Shown here in pieces: positions 1 through 11,062 of a stretch of DNA of 64,000 bases. A program made the position numbers and the translations under genes. Positions within the stretch are counted from its first letter, which is position 1. Each line of letters begins with the position of its first letter. The notes beneath the pieces are model-generated. The model was not told where the DNA came from. It saw only the letters and a list, made by a program, of their open reading frames with translations, and searched no databases. This DNA is from Amoebophrya sp. A120 (Eukaryota; Sar; Dinophyceae; Syndiniales; Amoebophryaceae). The stretch spans positions 5,857,985-5,921,984 of the forward strand of contig CAJINV010000003.1 in assembly GCA_905178155.1 (NCBI GenBank), read 5' to 3'.

Positions 1-854
1 GCATGTCTGCGATCTTGGCCACCGGGGGGGATCATTGGATTACATTCATAGCTGCACTCAAGTTCTTGCGACGTTCGCCACTGTCTAATAAGTACCTTGT
101 CGCTACGTCTTTTCTACGAAGACAACATCCTCTGCGAAAATTTGGTAGACAGTCGCGCTGTTCACTTCCGGGGGCGAATACAAAGGGGATGCCAGCGCCA
201 CTCCTTTTGGCACAGGCTATCATTATCTCGATAGACATAGAGCATCATACGTGAAATACATGAAACGTTGGTTGACTTTTGCCAAGAGTAAGAGAAAGTA
301 GATATCGGTTACAAAAAATTCATGGTGTCGATGGCAGGAGTCGGTACTACCCAGCACTGCTTTGATCGGCAATTCATCTGAAATCTATCTTTCTTGTGTC
401 AGAGATTCGGTTCTAGTTGGTGCGCACAGACACACAGACAGTCGTACATAACGAAGGACTGGAGCAGTGAATGATCTCGTCAGACGAAATGTCACTTAGA
501 TCTTCTAGATCACAATCGCAAAGCCGAATCACATTAGCGATGACCTCGCTCAGTGATAGAGGTGGCTCGGGTCGGTTGGAGTGACCGCATGTTTTCTTTT
601 TTCTCTAATGGTTCAGGTCCCATGCACGTGCTCGACAACGAACCCCCGTATGACTACCTCAGCTCCTAATACTCATGCAAAAGCTTTAGCTTATGTTGAC
701 CCCCTCCCCCTCGGTCTCAGCGCAGTGTTTTTATTGAAACCGAAAAGAAAATCGAAACCCATACCCAAATAACTCCAGCAGAACGTGATACTTGAGAGGG
801 TTTGTTGAAGTTCTCCATTACGGGTCGCGTGCAGCATCCTCCACAAAAATCAGC
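1..854. other. No gene recognised at the left edge
   Basis: Short ORFs exist on both strands, but none resembles a known family and none has a convincing start. The end of this stretch is the 5' flank of the AFG1-like gene. I see no tRNA, rRNA or repeat structure here. Confidence 0.5.
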
Positions 855-3595
855 ATGCGTGTGAGCAACATCGCGAGGTGCAGCTCCGGGCGGAAGCGCG
901 CGATCAGGATACAACCGGAGAATGCGACAGCCATATTTGCGTCCTCGACGACCACCGCGTTGAAAAGCAAAAGAAGTCCCAGCACTTGTTACCCGACCCT
1001 TTGTTCCAATCTTCGTGGCCTTCCGACTTCTACCCTTTTATCGAGATCCCCTTTGTTCCGAGACCCACCACTGCGACCGCGTAGTTTCGAATGCACCACT
1101 GGCCGTGGCTTCGCCACGAAATTCTCGCTCGAATCTGTACTAAGCGATGGAAGCGACTCTGCCAGGCGTTCGCCAGGTGAGCTGTATAGGCAACTATGCG
1201 ACCAGAAAATCATCGAGGCCGACCCCATGCAGACGCACGCGCTGCAGGCACTCGACCGCATATTCCACCAGACCACCGCAAGATCCTCAGCCTTGTCTTC
1301 TTCGAGTGCGGGAAGAACTCTAGTCGGGGGGCAGGAGTCGGGGAAGTTGTCATCTGCAGCCGGCGCGGAAAGAGACATGAGCACAGGCCCGGCGGGCGAA
1401 TTCGTCCGTGGACTCTATCTACACGGGCCGGCGGGCAGCGGCAAGTCCATGTGCATGGACTTACTTTTTCACAGCCTTTCAGCGCAGCCCCACGTGAAAG
1501 CCAGGAGGCAGCACTTGCACGAGTTCCTCTACACCTTGCACCGGCGGCTGTTCCAGCTGAAGAGCAAGCCAAACTACCAGGGTGCCAGCCGCAAAGAAAG
1601 CGTGGTCCTGGCGCACAGCGGTGTGGGGCACATTGGCAAAGAGGCCGCAGCCATGTCCAGCGCTCGCGAGCAGCAGCTCTCTGCAAACTCTGCAATGAAG
1701 CGGTTCGCGGAGGAGCTGAAGGAAGAGTGTGATGTCTTGTGCTTTGACGAGTTCACAATAACCACAATCCAAGACTGCACCATCCTAGCACCTCTACTGG
1801 CAAAAATGTTCGCCCAGAACATCGTTGTGGTACTGAAGTACTTGTTTGCTTTTTGATATTCCGATAGTTCGTTTATCAATCTGGGCTTGCCAGACTTGAT
1901 ATCGATACGATTTTGATTCGCATCATCGATCTATCTTCAACATATTAAAACGAGGACACATACATAAGCCTTTAACTCACAACTGTGATTTCTCCGCCTT
2001 TTTTATCACAGGTTGCCACTTCGAATCGCGCGCCGGAGAATCTTTACGAGGACGGGCTGAACAGATATTTGTACATCCCGCCGTTGCTGGAGGCGTTGCA
2101 GAGTCACATGGACGTGATGACGGTCGAAAGCCAGGACTACCGCCTGCAGAAATACGAACAAGAGAAAGCCGACTCGCGTCGGTATGTGGACGACACGCCG
2201 GATGAGGACGAGGAGGATGAAGCTGCTGGTCGGCTTCTTCGACAAGAAGCATCACAGCCTACGGTGGGAGAAGCGAAAGATGCCCCTGCGCAATTGAGAC
2301 GTCGCCACAAGGTGTTTTTTCACGCCGAGGAGAAGGCAGCCGCGGAGAACTTTCTGAAGAAGAAAAACCTCCACAATGGCAGTTTGCAGAATACTTTCGA
2401 CCTCGAGGTGGGATACGGGCGCGTGCTTCAGTGCGAACAGGTTTCCGCCGACCGAAAGACCGCTCGGTTTTCCTTTGGCGACTTGTTTCAGGGGCCTCCA
2501 TACTTGGGGGCGGATGACTACAACAAGATCTGTGCGCAATTTCACACCATCGTTCTCGAAGAGCTGCCCGTGCTGCAGGTGGAGGATCACAACGAGGCGA
2601 AGCGGCTGTGCAACTTCCTGGACTGCGCCTACGAGCACCACGTGCAGCTGCTCTGCGTGGACATGGAATGCCCCGAGGTGCTGGAGTTGTTTCAGAACCT
2701 CGTTCCGCTGGAGAATATCAACATGGAGGAGGTGTTGAGAGAGCAGCAGCAGAGCCAGATGGGGTCTGCGGTGGCCGAAGGCGCCGGAAATAAGACCACC
2801 GCAAGGCATCTACTTCCTCAGGTGCAAGGTTCGGGCGACCTGGACCAGTCCGCCGCCTCGTCCGGCGTCTTGTCCGCCGTGCGGGCCGTGTCTGACATCG
2901 TCGGGAAGCAGCAGCAGAGTTGCTACTTCCTATCCGCGGACCACAAAAACTGGTCGGTGGAATCCAAGATTGTGGGAACCGACGCGTCTGATCCGGGTTT
3001 TCGGAAGAGTAAGAGCACCAGCAAAAAGGGTTCCTCTTCCTTCAAAAGAACGCTGTCGCTGAAAGAAACACCAGAAGTAATTGCAGGTAATAAAAGTAAG
3101 AACAGTCCAGCAGGAGGAGCAGACGGCCGAGATCGTCATGCAGACGCTAACCAGCACCTGCGGTTCAATACAGAGTTGCGGAAGCGCGCTACCGGGCAGA
3201 CAATGCCAGCAGTTTCAACGACCAGCGGTGCTCCTGGGGTGCAAGATCTAGATGCTGCGACACAAGCACCCGACTGGACGGCGAAAAACCAACCCGCTGA
3301 AGATGTTACACAACCACCGCACCACCCAGATGTCCAGATTTGGAAGCAAGATGCAGCGGGCATGCCACAGGTGACGAAATTGTGGGATGAAAAGCGGCGC
3401 GTGTCGCAGTCCGAATGGGAGGCAGCTGATCCTACTGCGGAACAGCACACGGTCAAGGGCGTCTTTGTGGCCGCTATCGCCTCGCTGCATGAAACTGGCT
3501 TCGCGGTCAAACGAGCTATTTCGCGCTTGCAGGAAATGCAGACGCGGTCCTATTATCAGGAGTGGCAGCGCAGACAGGGGCTCAATCAACAGTGA
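855..3595 (+). CDS. AFG1/LACE1-like mitochondrial AAA-type ATPase, long C-terminal extension
   Basis: Two exons, 855-1829 and 2012-3595, joined in phase 0 across a 182-bp GT-AG intron, give 852 residues. The ATG at 855 is the first in frame and opens a basic, Ser/Arg-rich N-terminus that could be a mitochondrial presequence. Walker A reads GPAGSGKS (about residues 190-197) and Walker B DVLCFDEF (about 292-299). The splice restores the family motif VVVATSNRAPENLY. AFG1/LACE1 proteins are inner-membrane ATPases that help quality control and turnover of mitochondrially encoded respiratory subunits. Usual length is roughly 400-500 residues; here the ATPase part is interrupted by acidic and Gln-rich insertions (around DTPDEDEEDE) and followed by a low-complexity tail of about 250 residues without a recognised domain. 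Family assignment is firm; the role of the extension is unknown. Confidence 0.9.
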
Positions 3596-4298
3596 CCGTG
3601 TAGTCGTGTCGTCCTAGTGTGGCTTCAAGAAAATCAGATACAGATGATGAACCTCCGAGGAGGCATTCCATTGAAAGAAGCGACTCAGAAGAAATCGAGA
3701 CCTACTGCGTAGCCAGGAAATGGCAGCGTGGCGTGCGCACCTGCGGTGGTGTGGTGTCCGCCTCGTCAGGCGGCCGTGCCAGCAAGAGAGTCTACATCCG
3801 CAGCGTTCTCCAACGAGTATGAGATTTCGCTGAGCACATCATTCTATCACATTCGAAGCAGAAGCAGACGCTTTTGTCCAAGTGTGTAGTGGCAAACGGT
3901 GTCTCTTCTCGGGCGAAGAACTCACATATCCAATTCAACTTGTCCTTCGATGCAAGAAAAAAGAAAAACCTGACAGCACATGCACGCGATGATGGGTGTT
4001 CCCGCCGGGCTCTGATTCAGATTTGGACGTTTTCAGCCTGGGATAGGCTAGAGTCTCAAAATGAGAGTGAAGTGCCGAGGTGCTTGTTTCGGAAAAATGG
4101 AAAAAATGCAGTTGCAGAGTTGCGCTTTGAAAGTGGAGTTTTCGAGAGACACAGAAAAACGGACTTTTCCAAAAAATCATGACGCTGTTTCCAGTTGATT
4201 CTGTTAGTGGTGCGACCGAATTAAACTAGCTCTAGCTGCAGAAGATAGGGCACCATTTACAAAGTCGCATCTCAAGGAGGAGCCAGCAAAGCGATAAG
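3596..4298. other. Intergenic, nothing recognised
   Basis: A few short ORFs of fewer than about 105 codons without family resemblance. The gap separates two + strand genes. Confidence 0.5.
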
Positions 4299-5053
4299 AT
4301 GGGCTGCTTGGAGTCCAAGGATGCCTACGCATATCCTGCAGAGGCTGAAGATGTGGAGCTGAAGGTTTCCAAGTTGATTTATTTTGAGAAAAGGTTTTAA
4401 GGCTTTATTTTGCATCCTGGTAGTTTCCGGCTTGGAAACGAAAACGTTCAAGATGCCATGTATAAGGATCGTTCGGGATCATGTGCTGCCTAGGGCGGAA
4501 AGTTTTTGCTGTTGCTGGGAACAACAAAGCGATATTCAAGACAAACCACATCAAACAGGTTGATGCCGCGCAAACATTCGCAGAGAAATGCAAGGAAGTG
4601 CGCCGAGAACAAGGAGGTGGGGACGAAGACACAACCGACCGCGCTTCAAGCACCACGGGCACGACTTCGGGCGTCGAAGAAGAGCAGGTTGCGGCCCGCA
4701 AGACGAACGCTCTGCAAGCAAATGCGAAAAGTCAACCAGGCGAGACTGAGCCCGGGTTGACGGGCTGCACTGCTTTTTCGTCGGTGCACGGAGACAAGGG
4801 CGGTTCCGAGAAGCACGTAAGAAACAAATCGGAGAAGAGTGAAGGGAAATCGGGCAAAAGCAGTGGAAAACGCCAGGGGAAAACCAAGGGGAAAGGGGAA
4901 ACGAGCAAGGGAAACAAGGGAAGCAAGCAGCAGGACGACTGGTTCAGCGCAGGCAGCAAACAGTACAACAAGAACAGCGGCAAAGGGAAGAGCAAGCCAA
5001 AGCGCGGTGGTTACTACGAACAAATGAATGCTGGCGCCCAGGGGGCGTGGTGA
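4299..5053 (+). CDS. Small Lys/Gly/Ser-rich protein with MGC acylation-type N-terminus
   Basis: The proposed model is exon 4299-4364 (22 codons starting MGCLESK) spliced in phase 0 to 4541-5053 after a 176-bp intron that begins GTTTCC and ends TTCAAG, giving 192 residues. An alternative is an unspliced start at the ATG at 4481. Gly2-Cys3 directly after Met is the classic context for N-myristoylation plus palmitoylation, suggesting membrane attachment. The middle is acidic/Thr-Ser-rich, and from about residue 85 the protein becomes a Lys/Gly/Ser repeat-like tract before ending in GGYYEQMNAGAQGAW. I do not recognise a family. The intron carries a short inverted repeat (GTTTCCAAG near the 5' end, CTTGGAAAC inside). 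Confidence 0.55.
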
Positions 5054-6022
5054 GAAAAAGAAAGAGGAATAACGACCCGAACGGTGGCAATATTTCTCGT
5101 TTTCTCCCGCGACCCTGCAGGGCTGCATCTGCAAATCGGATCAGAAAATCGAAACTGTATGATGCTGTCCAAGAACGATCACAGACACAGAGATTTTTCA
5201 CACGACCGAAAGTTTCAATGTACACAGACCTAGAGGACCGAAACCGATATCGGTACGGCCACGATATAGAAGAGAGCAACAGGATGTTGTTAGAGCTTGT
5301 ATAATGTTGTATGGGTCAAATCATGAACGTGGAGACTTGCCTGCAGCCGCGTTTTGCGATCTCGGCAGGCGCACTTGTTTGGATGAAAAGCACATGGATG
5401 CCATATACGAGATTCATTTACCAGAATGTGCAAAATGTAAGTTTGTATCGGTTGCGTTATCCGAATCCGAGTCCAAGTGGGCAAGAACCCTGGAGTAATG
5501 TTGTTCCCCACTCATAGACTGAAAATCCCTCAGGATCAAGACACAAAATCAATGAGATCGTTCGCGAAAATGTTGCTCTTGATCTTTTTGAAAAATGAAA
5601 ATTTCTTGTTGAGCCACTAGCAATACACGCGGAATTATGGGCCCTCCTGAATTCCAAAAAACGTAGTCTTTTTCTTCTGTATTGCAAAATTCCACAGGCC
5701 TGAGTTGTAGTGGCGACATTTTGGTGTAGTTTTTTTTTGTTAGCATTATCCGTCAGTAAGTGAGCTTCCGAAAGTAGTAGGAAATTTTTATGTTGAAATT
5801 AGGAGCACGACTTGCTTCTTGAAATATTTTCGCGCACAGATTTTTTTGTCGCAGCCATAACTAACAATCACGACATCAAAAGACGAGTTGTAGGGATTCT
5901 TGCAAAAAACACTCACATCACGTTCGGGGGCTCTTCTTGTCAACATCTTTGAGCAGCAGCACCAGAAAATCGTGGCATCAGGCGAAATTCGGCGACGTCA
6001 CCGAGTAACAGCTGCTGGGGCG
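5054..6022. other. Intergenic and 5' flank of the next gene
   Basis: An in-frame upstream extension of the next ORF reaches back to 5900, but the first ATG is at 6023. Nothing else recognisable. Confidence 0.45.
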
Positions 6023-9000
6023 ATGCCATCGGAATCGAACCCTCGTTCTTCACTCGTTGTTTTGAAAGCAGGGGATCATCTGAAAGATGGGGGCCACAAC
6101 TGTGCCTTGCCGTACCCCGAGGATCCTCAAGCAACAAAGCAGGGGCCATGGATCGCGGTTCAACAGCCGAGCAGCAGCTTCGTGTCAGAAACGCCTTTGA
6201 CAACCACTGCAGCACTGGACGGGCCGCGAGCAGCAGGCCTGCAACTTGAAGCTGCAGAAGAGCGGCAACAGCAGGAAACTACAGGGAGGGGCGGAGACTT
6301 TAAGAATGGTTTTCCACAGCCGGAGACCCTCGCCAGCACACCAGCTGCAGCGCGGACTGTTTCTTTGACAAGTGGTTCTTCCTCGTCGGCTGAGGCTCGC
6401 CCATCGAACCCTTCGCAGTGCCTCAATCATAACAGAGGCAGCAGCAGCCCCATTCGATCGGCCCCCGCACAGCGGTCGGGCGGGACGGGCAGGGGTACTA
6501 CACTTGACCGCAGTACCAGCACTAGCAGTACTAGCCGTGATTCGCATTCGAACTACTTTGTCACTGCGCTTGTGACCGCCAAGGACGCCGATCATGGCGA
6601 CTATGCCGCCTTCTGCGGCCGGGACTTGGACCAGGAGCCGCTGTACAAGTACAATGGCGCGTTGCCTGGTCTTGTAGCTGAAGATGCGCGCTCCACCACA
6701 ACCGGAGGTAACAGCAGCCTGTCCAGGTCTTACACTGCTTCCTCACCGCCCGATCTTTCTGCATCGAGTGCGGAGGAAGAAGCGGCTTCGCAGACCTCCG
6801 GGATAGTACACGACACCAAACGTGGCACCTGTTCTGAAAATCATTCTACCGCTCCTGACTACACTTCTGCGACTTCGATTTCCTTTGCGACGACCGGAGA
6901 GGTAATGTTCACTGGCAGTACGTCTAGTAGTGCCAGCAGCACCGCCAAACCGCATCTGCAGCAGACCGGTAGCACACGACGAAGTACAACAAGTTCGGTT
7001 AACAGTGACCAGCCTTTGGTCTATGATGGTCTCTCGGAGGTAGAACAACGGGAAGGTAATTGTATTACTGGCAGACCGATGATAGATCCTGCCCTGCTGC
7101 TTGAGCAGCTGCAGCACGCAGGTGGGAAGGAAATGATCGCCTCCAGCAAGGAGGTAGTTCACACTGCATCTTCTACTTCCGTCACGACAAAGCCGCAGTT
7201 GCATAATCGGGAACAAAAGCAACATCAAGCAGGAACCACGCCCCACACCTCAGCCGTGTCGATGCGAGCAGCAGATTCCACTGAATTCAATTCACTGGAG
7301 TCTGCTGCTGCTTCTGCTGCGTCGAGCTCCTCCTCTCGCTCGATGTCTTCCCGTGGTCCGATGAACGACAGCCTTGCGTCGAGCCTCTACAACAGGCGGG
7401 GGCCGACCACCTCCGATCACGACAGCCCCGTGTTTTCACTTCACTACAGCAGCCCCCCGCCGCCGACGTACGGCGACACCATCGCCGTACAGCCCCCACG
7501 AAGGAGCAACAGCCAGACCAAATACCGCTCCAATATCGCCGGTTCGCTTCAAGTCAACCTGAACCTGCCAGATAGCCGTGCTGCCATTCCAGCGCACCAC
7601 CAGAGTAGTGCGCGAGAAGTGGATCCGTGGTCGTCGTCTTCGCCACCAGGCTACGGTCACCACATTGCGGCAACGACGAATGGCAATGCATTAGCACCTT
7701 TTGAACCACCGACCGCAGACTGTGTGTGCCGAGCACTCGTTTCGGCTTGCAGCCATGTGAAGCAGGCCGCGGGCTCTGTGCTGCGGTGGCAGACCATTTT
7801 CGCCCTTTGCTTTGGCCTGTGCTGCGTGTGGTTCAATTGTGTCTCGCAAGTTCTGCTGGACCACCGCTACATCTACGGACGGATCCACATTTTTCCGGAC
7901 GCGGAAGAAATTGCGCGGGCAAAACAAGCCACACAAGACTGGTCGCAGGAGAAGTTCGCGGAACGAGTGGAGCGTCACGCGTTGCAGCACGACGTTTTCT
8001 TCGATCTGCTGCCCGACGCCCGCAGTATGGAGGATCATTCACTCCACTTTCTTTTCGACTCCGACGCCCTCCTGAATAACCTCCTTCGGGTATAATTTCT
8101 ATATATAATCTTCATGGTTCTTACTATTTTAATTTTTTTGGGCTTGATTCTAAAAATTGAAGCCACCAACATGCAGGTCTTCGGGCACTGTAAGTAGAAA
8201 TAAATTTATAAGGTACCTTGTTGAATGCATTTTTTACTCCGCGGTGCCTAGCTTTTCATCCGACGGACGTAAAACTGTAGAAATATTGTCTCATCAAAAA
8301 AATAACTCAGATGACGGCCTTGGTTTTCCTGCTGTTCCATCCGCGCCGGAGTACACTAGTGGTTCGCTTTTTGCTCTGTCAGGGCTTTGTGTTCCTGCTA
8401 CGCGGAGTCAGTATTTTTATCACGCCTCTGCCCCCACCGGACGCCAGTTGTCAGATCGGGCTTCCCGCACCGGACGAGAATTACTTGTGGGAAGGATTCA
8501 AGACGGTGTTTCGGCACCGGGTCACCTGCTGCGATGTCCTCTTCTCGGGCCACACCGTGAACTTCACAATGTTAACGATGCTGTGGTGGGACCACTTTGA
8601 TCGCCACGTCTGCCCCTACCCAAGCGTGCGTTTCCTGGCTAGGAGAGCAGTGCTGTTTTACGCCTGCCTAGGGTATAATTCATTGCGGATATTCATTTTG
8701 CCTTTGAGAGTTTTCCTTTTGGCTATTTGTTTCCTTTTCCGCTAGTTTCCACATACTATACTTTGCTTTTGCATTCTGATTACGTCCTCCACGTATGGCA
8801 ATTTACTCTTCCGGGTCAGGTCAGGTTCCGCTCCTATGGTACATTGCTTCCATGCATACTAACTTCTGAAACTACAACTACTTCCAGGTTCACCGCCATG
8901 CTGATCACGCGGTTTCATTACACCGTTGACCTGTTCCTGGGTGCGATCATTTCTTTTTTTGTGTGGCGGTACTACCACGCTCAGTGCGCCTACTTCCGGC

Positions 9001-9818
9001 AGCTCCTGTCGAGCCGGAGGAGCTTTGCGTGTCTGGGAAATAAAACCTCCCGACAATTATACGCAAACCACCAGCTGAACACCTCAAGCGCGACGACCAG
9101 CGAAGGGGAGGAGCCCGAACAATCTGACCCGGAGAACGTGGCCTCAGCGGCAGTTCTGCAGCAGCAAAACAAGTACGCCAAAATCAGCACCCGGGGGCCC
9201 CCGTCCGTCGGGCACCAGCACGTAAGAACGGTTTTCGAGCGCGGCGTGATCGAGAATCCCCACGGGTCCCTCGCAGCTCAACACAGCAGCTACAGAAGTG
9301 GTGGACACAGCATTGTCAATGGTGTTCTATCCCCTGCTGCGCACCAGCAGGCCGATCGGGGGCAAGACCTCACCGAGAACCTTGCGCACCTGAACCACCA
9401 GTCGAGAGACGATCTTATAGTTCCACAGTCAGCAAGCGATGTCGACTGTGCTGGCGACAGCACGCTGCTGGTGCCGGACGAGCAACGGGAGCAGGACTTG
9501 ATGGTCCTCGATCACGGCGGAGTGCTAGTTCATCCGGGCAGCCGCACGGCTTCCAATTTATCCACCCGGGGGCCCTCGTCCCTTCGGGGCATGGAAGTGG
9601 AATCAGACGCGCTGCATTCCGACGACGTAGTGCACCGAATCTTTAACTACATGTCTAACATTGGTGAGCCGAAGCGAATGCGAAAGTACGATCCTATCAC
9701 CTTTGTGCAGCGAGGCTTGTGTGGCCTTTTCATGTGGTTGGAATTCACACCGACGCTACCGTTCTTCGGGTTGCAGTTATTCTCCGGCGATCGGGGAGGT
9801 CCCTCGGCACCCTTGTGA
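6023..9818 (+). CDS. Sphingomyelin-synthase-like (PAP2_C) membrane enzyme with very long disordered N-terminus
   Basis: Exons 6023-8089, 8311-8672 and 8888-9818 sum to 3360 nt, an exact codon multiple, giving 1119 residues; both introns are GT-AG and both begin GTATAATT. The catalytic core lies in exons 2 and 3: CCDVLFSGHTVNFT (about residue 770) matches the C-G-D...SGHT block of the sphingomyelin synthase family, and RFHYTVDLFLG (about 818) matches its H-YTVD block. These supply the His/His/Asp catalytic residues that move a phospho-headgroup onto ceramide or a related lipid. Several hydrophobic segments precede and surround them, the first near residues 586-612. Residues 1-580 are Ser/Thr/Gln/Ala-rich with no domain, and about 300 residues after the core are also low complexity. 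The family's Gly in CGD is Cys here. The headgroup (choline or ethanolamine) cannot be told from sequence. Confidence 0.85.
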
Positions 9819-11062
9819 AGTCGAGTATAGTTGTTGTCCTGCGGCGAGCGACATATACGAGAAGCGGGATAATTGCTACTCCCTGTAGATGTAACAGATT
9901 AAACATACTTCCACAACAGAGAGCGACAGCCAAGAAGATACAACTCTAAACAAACGACACTGCGACAAAATTCAATTCGAACAAAAGTGGCTACATGCAT
10001 ATACAGTGCTGCAAATTTTTTTCACGTCCTGTGCCATGAGGAAGCGTATAGTGAAGAAGCAAGAGCCTATCACTCTCGAGCTACGGAGCGATACGTCACC
10101 CTTCGGGCTCCCAAAGCAAATGGTGCGAAACGCACACCCATTTTCCGACGTTCTTGGTGGGTCTCTCTGCCTGCAGTAGACTTTGTTCTTAGTAGAATGG
10201 CACCCAGCCAAGTAACGCACAGCATTCATTTTGGTGAAGGGCGTACGCTTCACAGGCAGGAGTACAGCTGGACCCTGAGATACAAGTGTTCGAACATCTC
10301 TGGAGGTGAAGGCGCCTGAGGGATATGGAGATCGCGATCATACTGTCACAGCAAGCAGAGTAGTATACGGGTTCTGATATATGCGATCGAGCGCAGATGA
10401 TGTACAAGAAGTGCACCTCTGGCTCTGTCACGACTTTTTTTTTTCACGGATGATCGAGTACATCAATGCCAGACACTGTCATGATCGCTCCTGCTATGTT
10501 TAGTGTAAGTACTTGCCTTTGCGGGACGGGAGCTCGTTCGCTCTTCTCGTTCGATCATGGGATGCAGTCAATTATGTGGTTGCGTGCCCTGTGCGATAGG
10601 CGGAGTTCTGCCCTTGTCTAGCGAGCAATATGAGAAGAAGCCACCGCGGCCCGCTACGACACGACCAATTGAGTTAATAATACACAACAACGCAATCAAA
10701 GGATAAGGATCTGCATTTGTAATTGTATGGAGCTGCCATCCAGCCGACACCCTTGTAGCGCACTAGTCAAGCTGTAGGTGCGCGTCGTGCCACCATATGA
10801 AGAAGTTCAGTCTCAATTAGAAGCGGAGCATCCACAAGATCAAGATCGCATTTTTTACGACACCAATCTTACTCTGCCAACCTGCCGCTAATTATAAACA
10901 CAATCGCATATTACAGCTAGATCTTCTAAGTAGTTCGTAGCGCTTGATTGAAATATCACTCCGAGCTTCGTCTGTTTAGTTTTTCCGCTTATCTACTGTG
11001 TGTCAGAAACACCAGTTGCGCCTGCACCACCCCACGACACTCCAGAAGAAAAAGAATCTAGA
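9819..11062. other. Intergenic; one 47-residue ORF noted
   Basis: The only item of note is a short + strand ORF at 10036-10179 (47 residues, starting MRKRIVKKQEPITLEL). It could be a tiny gene or an exon but has no recognised relatives. A poly-T run lies near 10435. Confidence 0.35.

Noticed and set aside
4646-5134. 162-codon minus ORF with hydrophobic Leu/Phe/Pro runs
   Set aside because: Antisense of the Lys/Gly-rich tract; complement of AAG/GGA codons gives Leu/Pro/Phe automatically.
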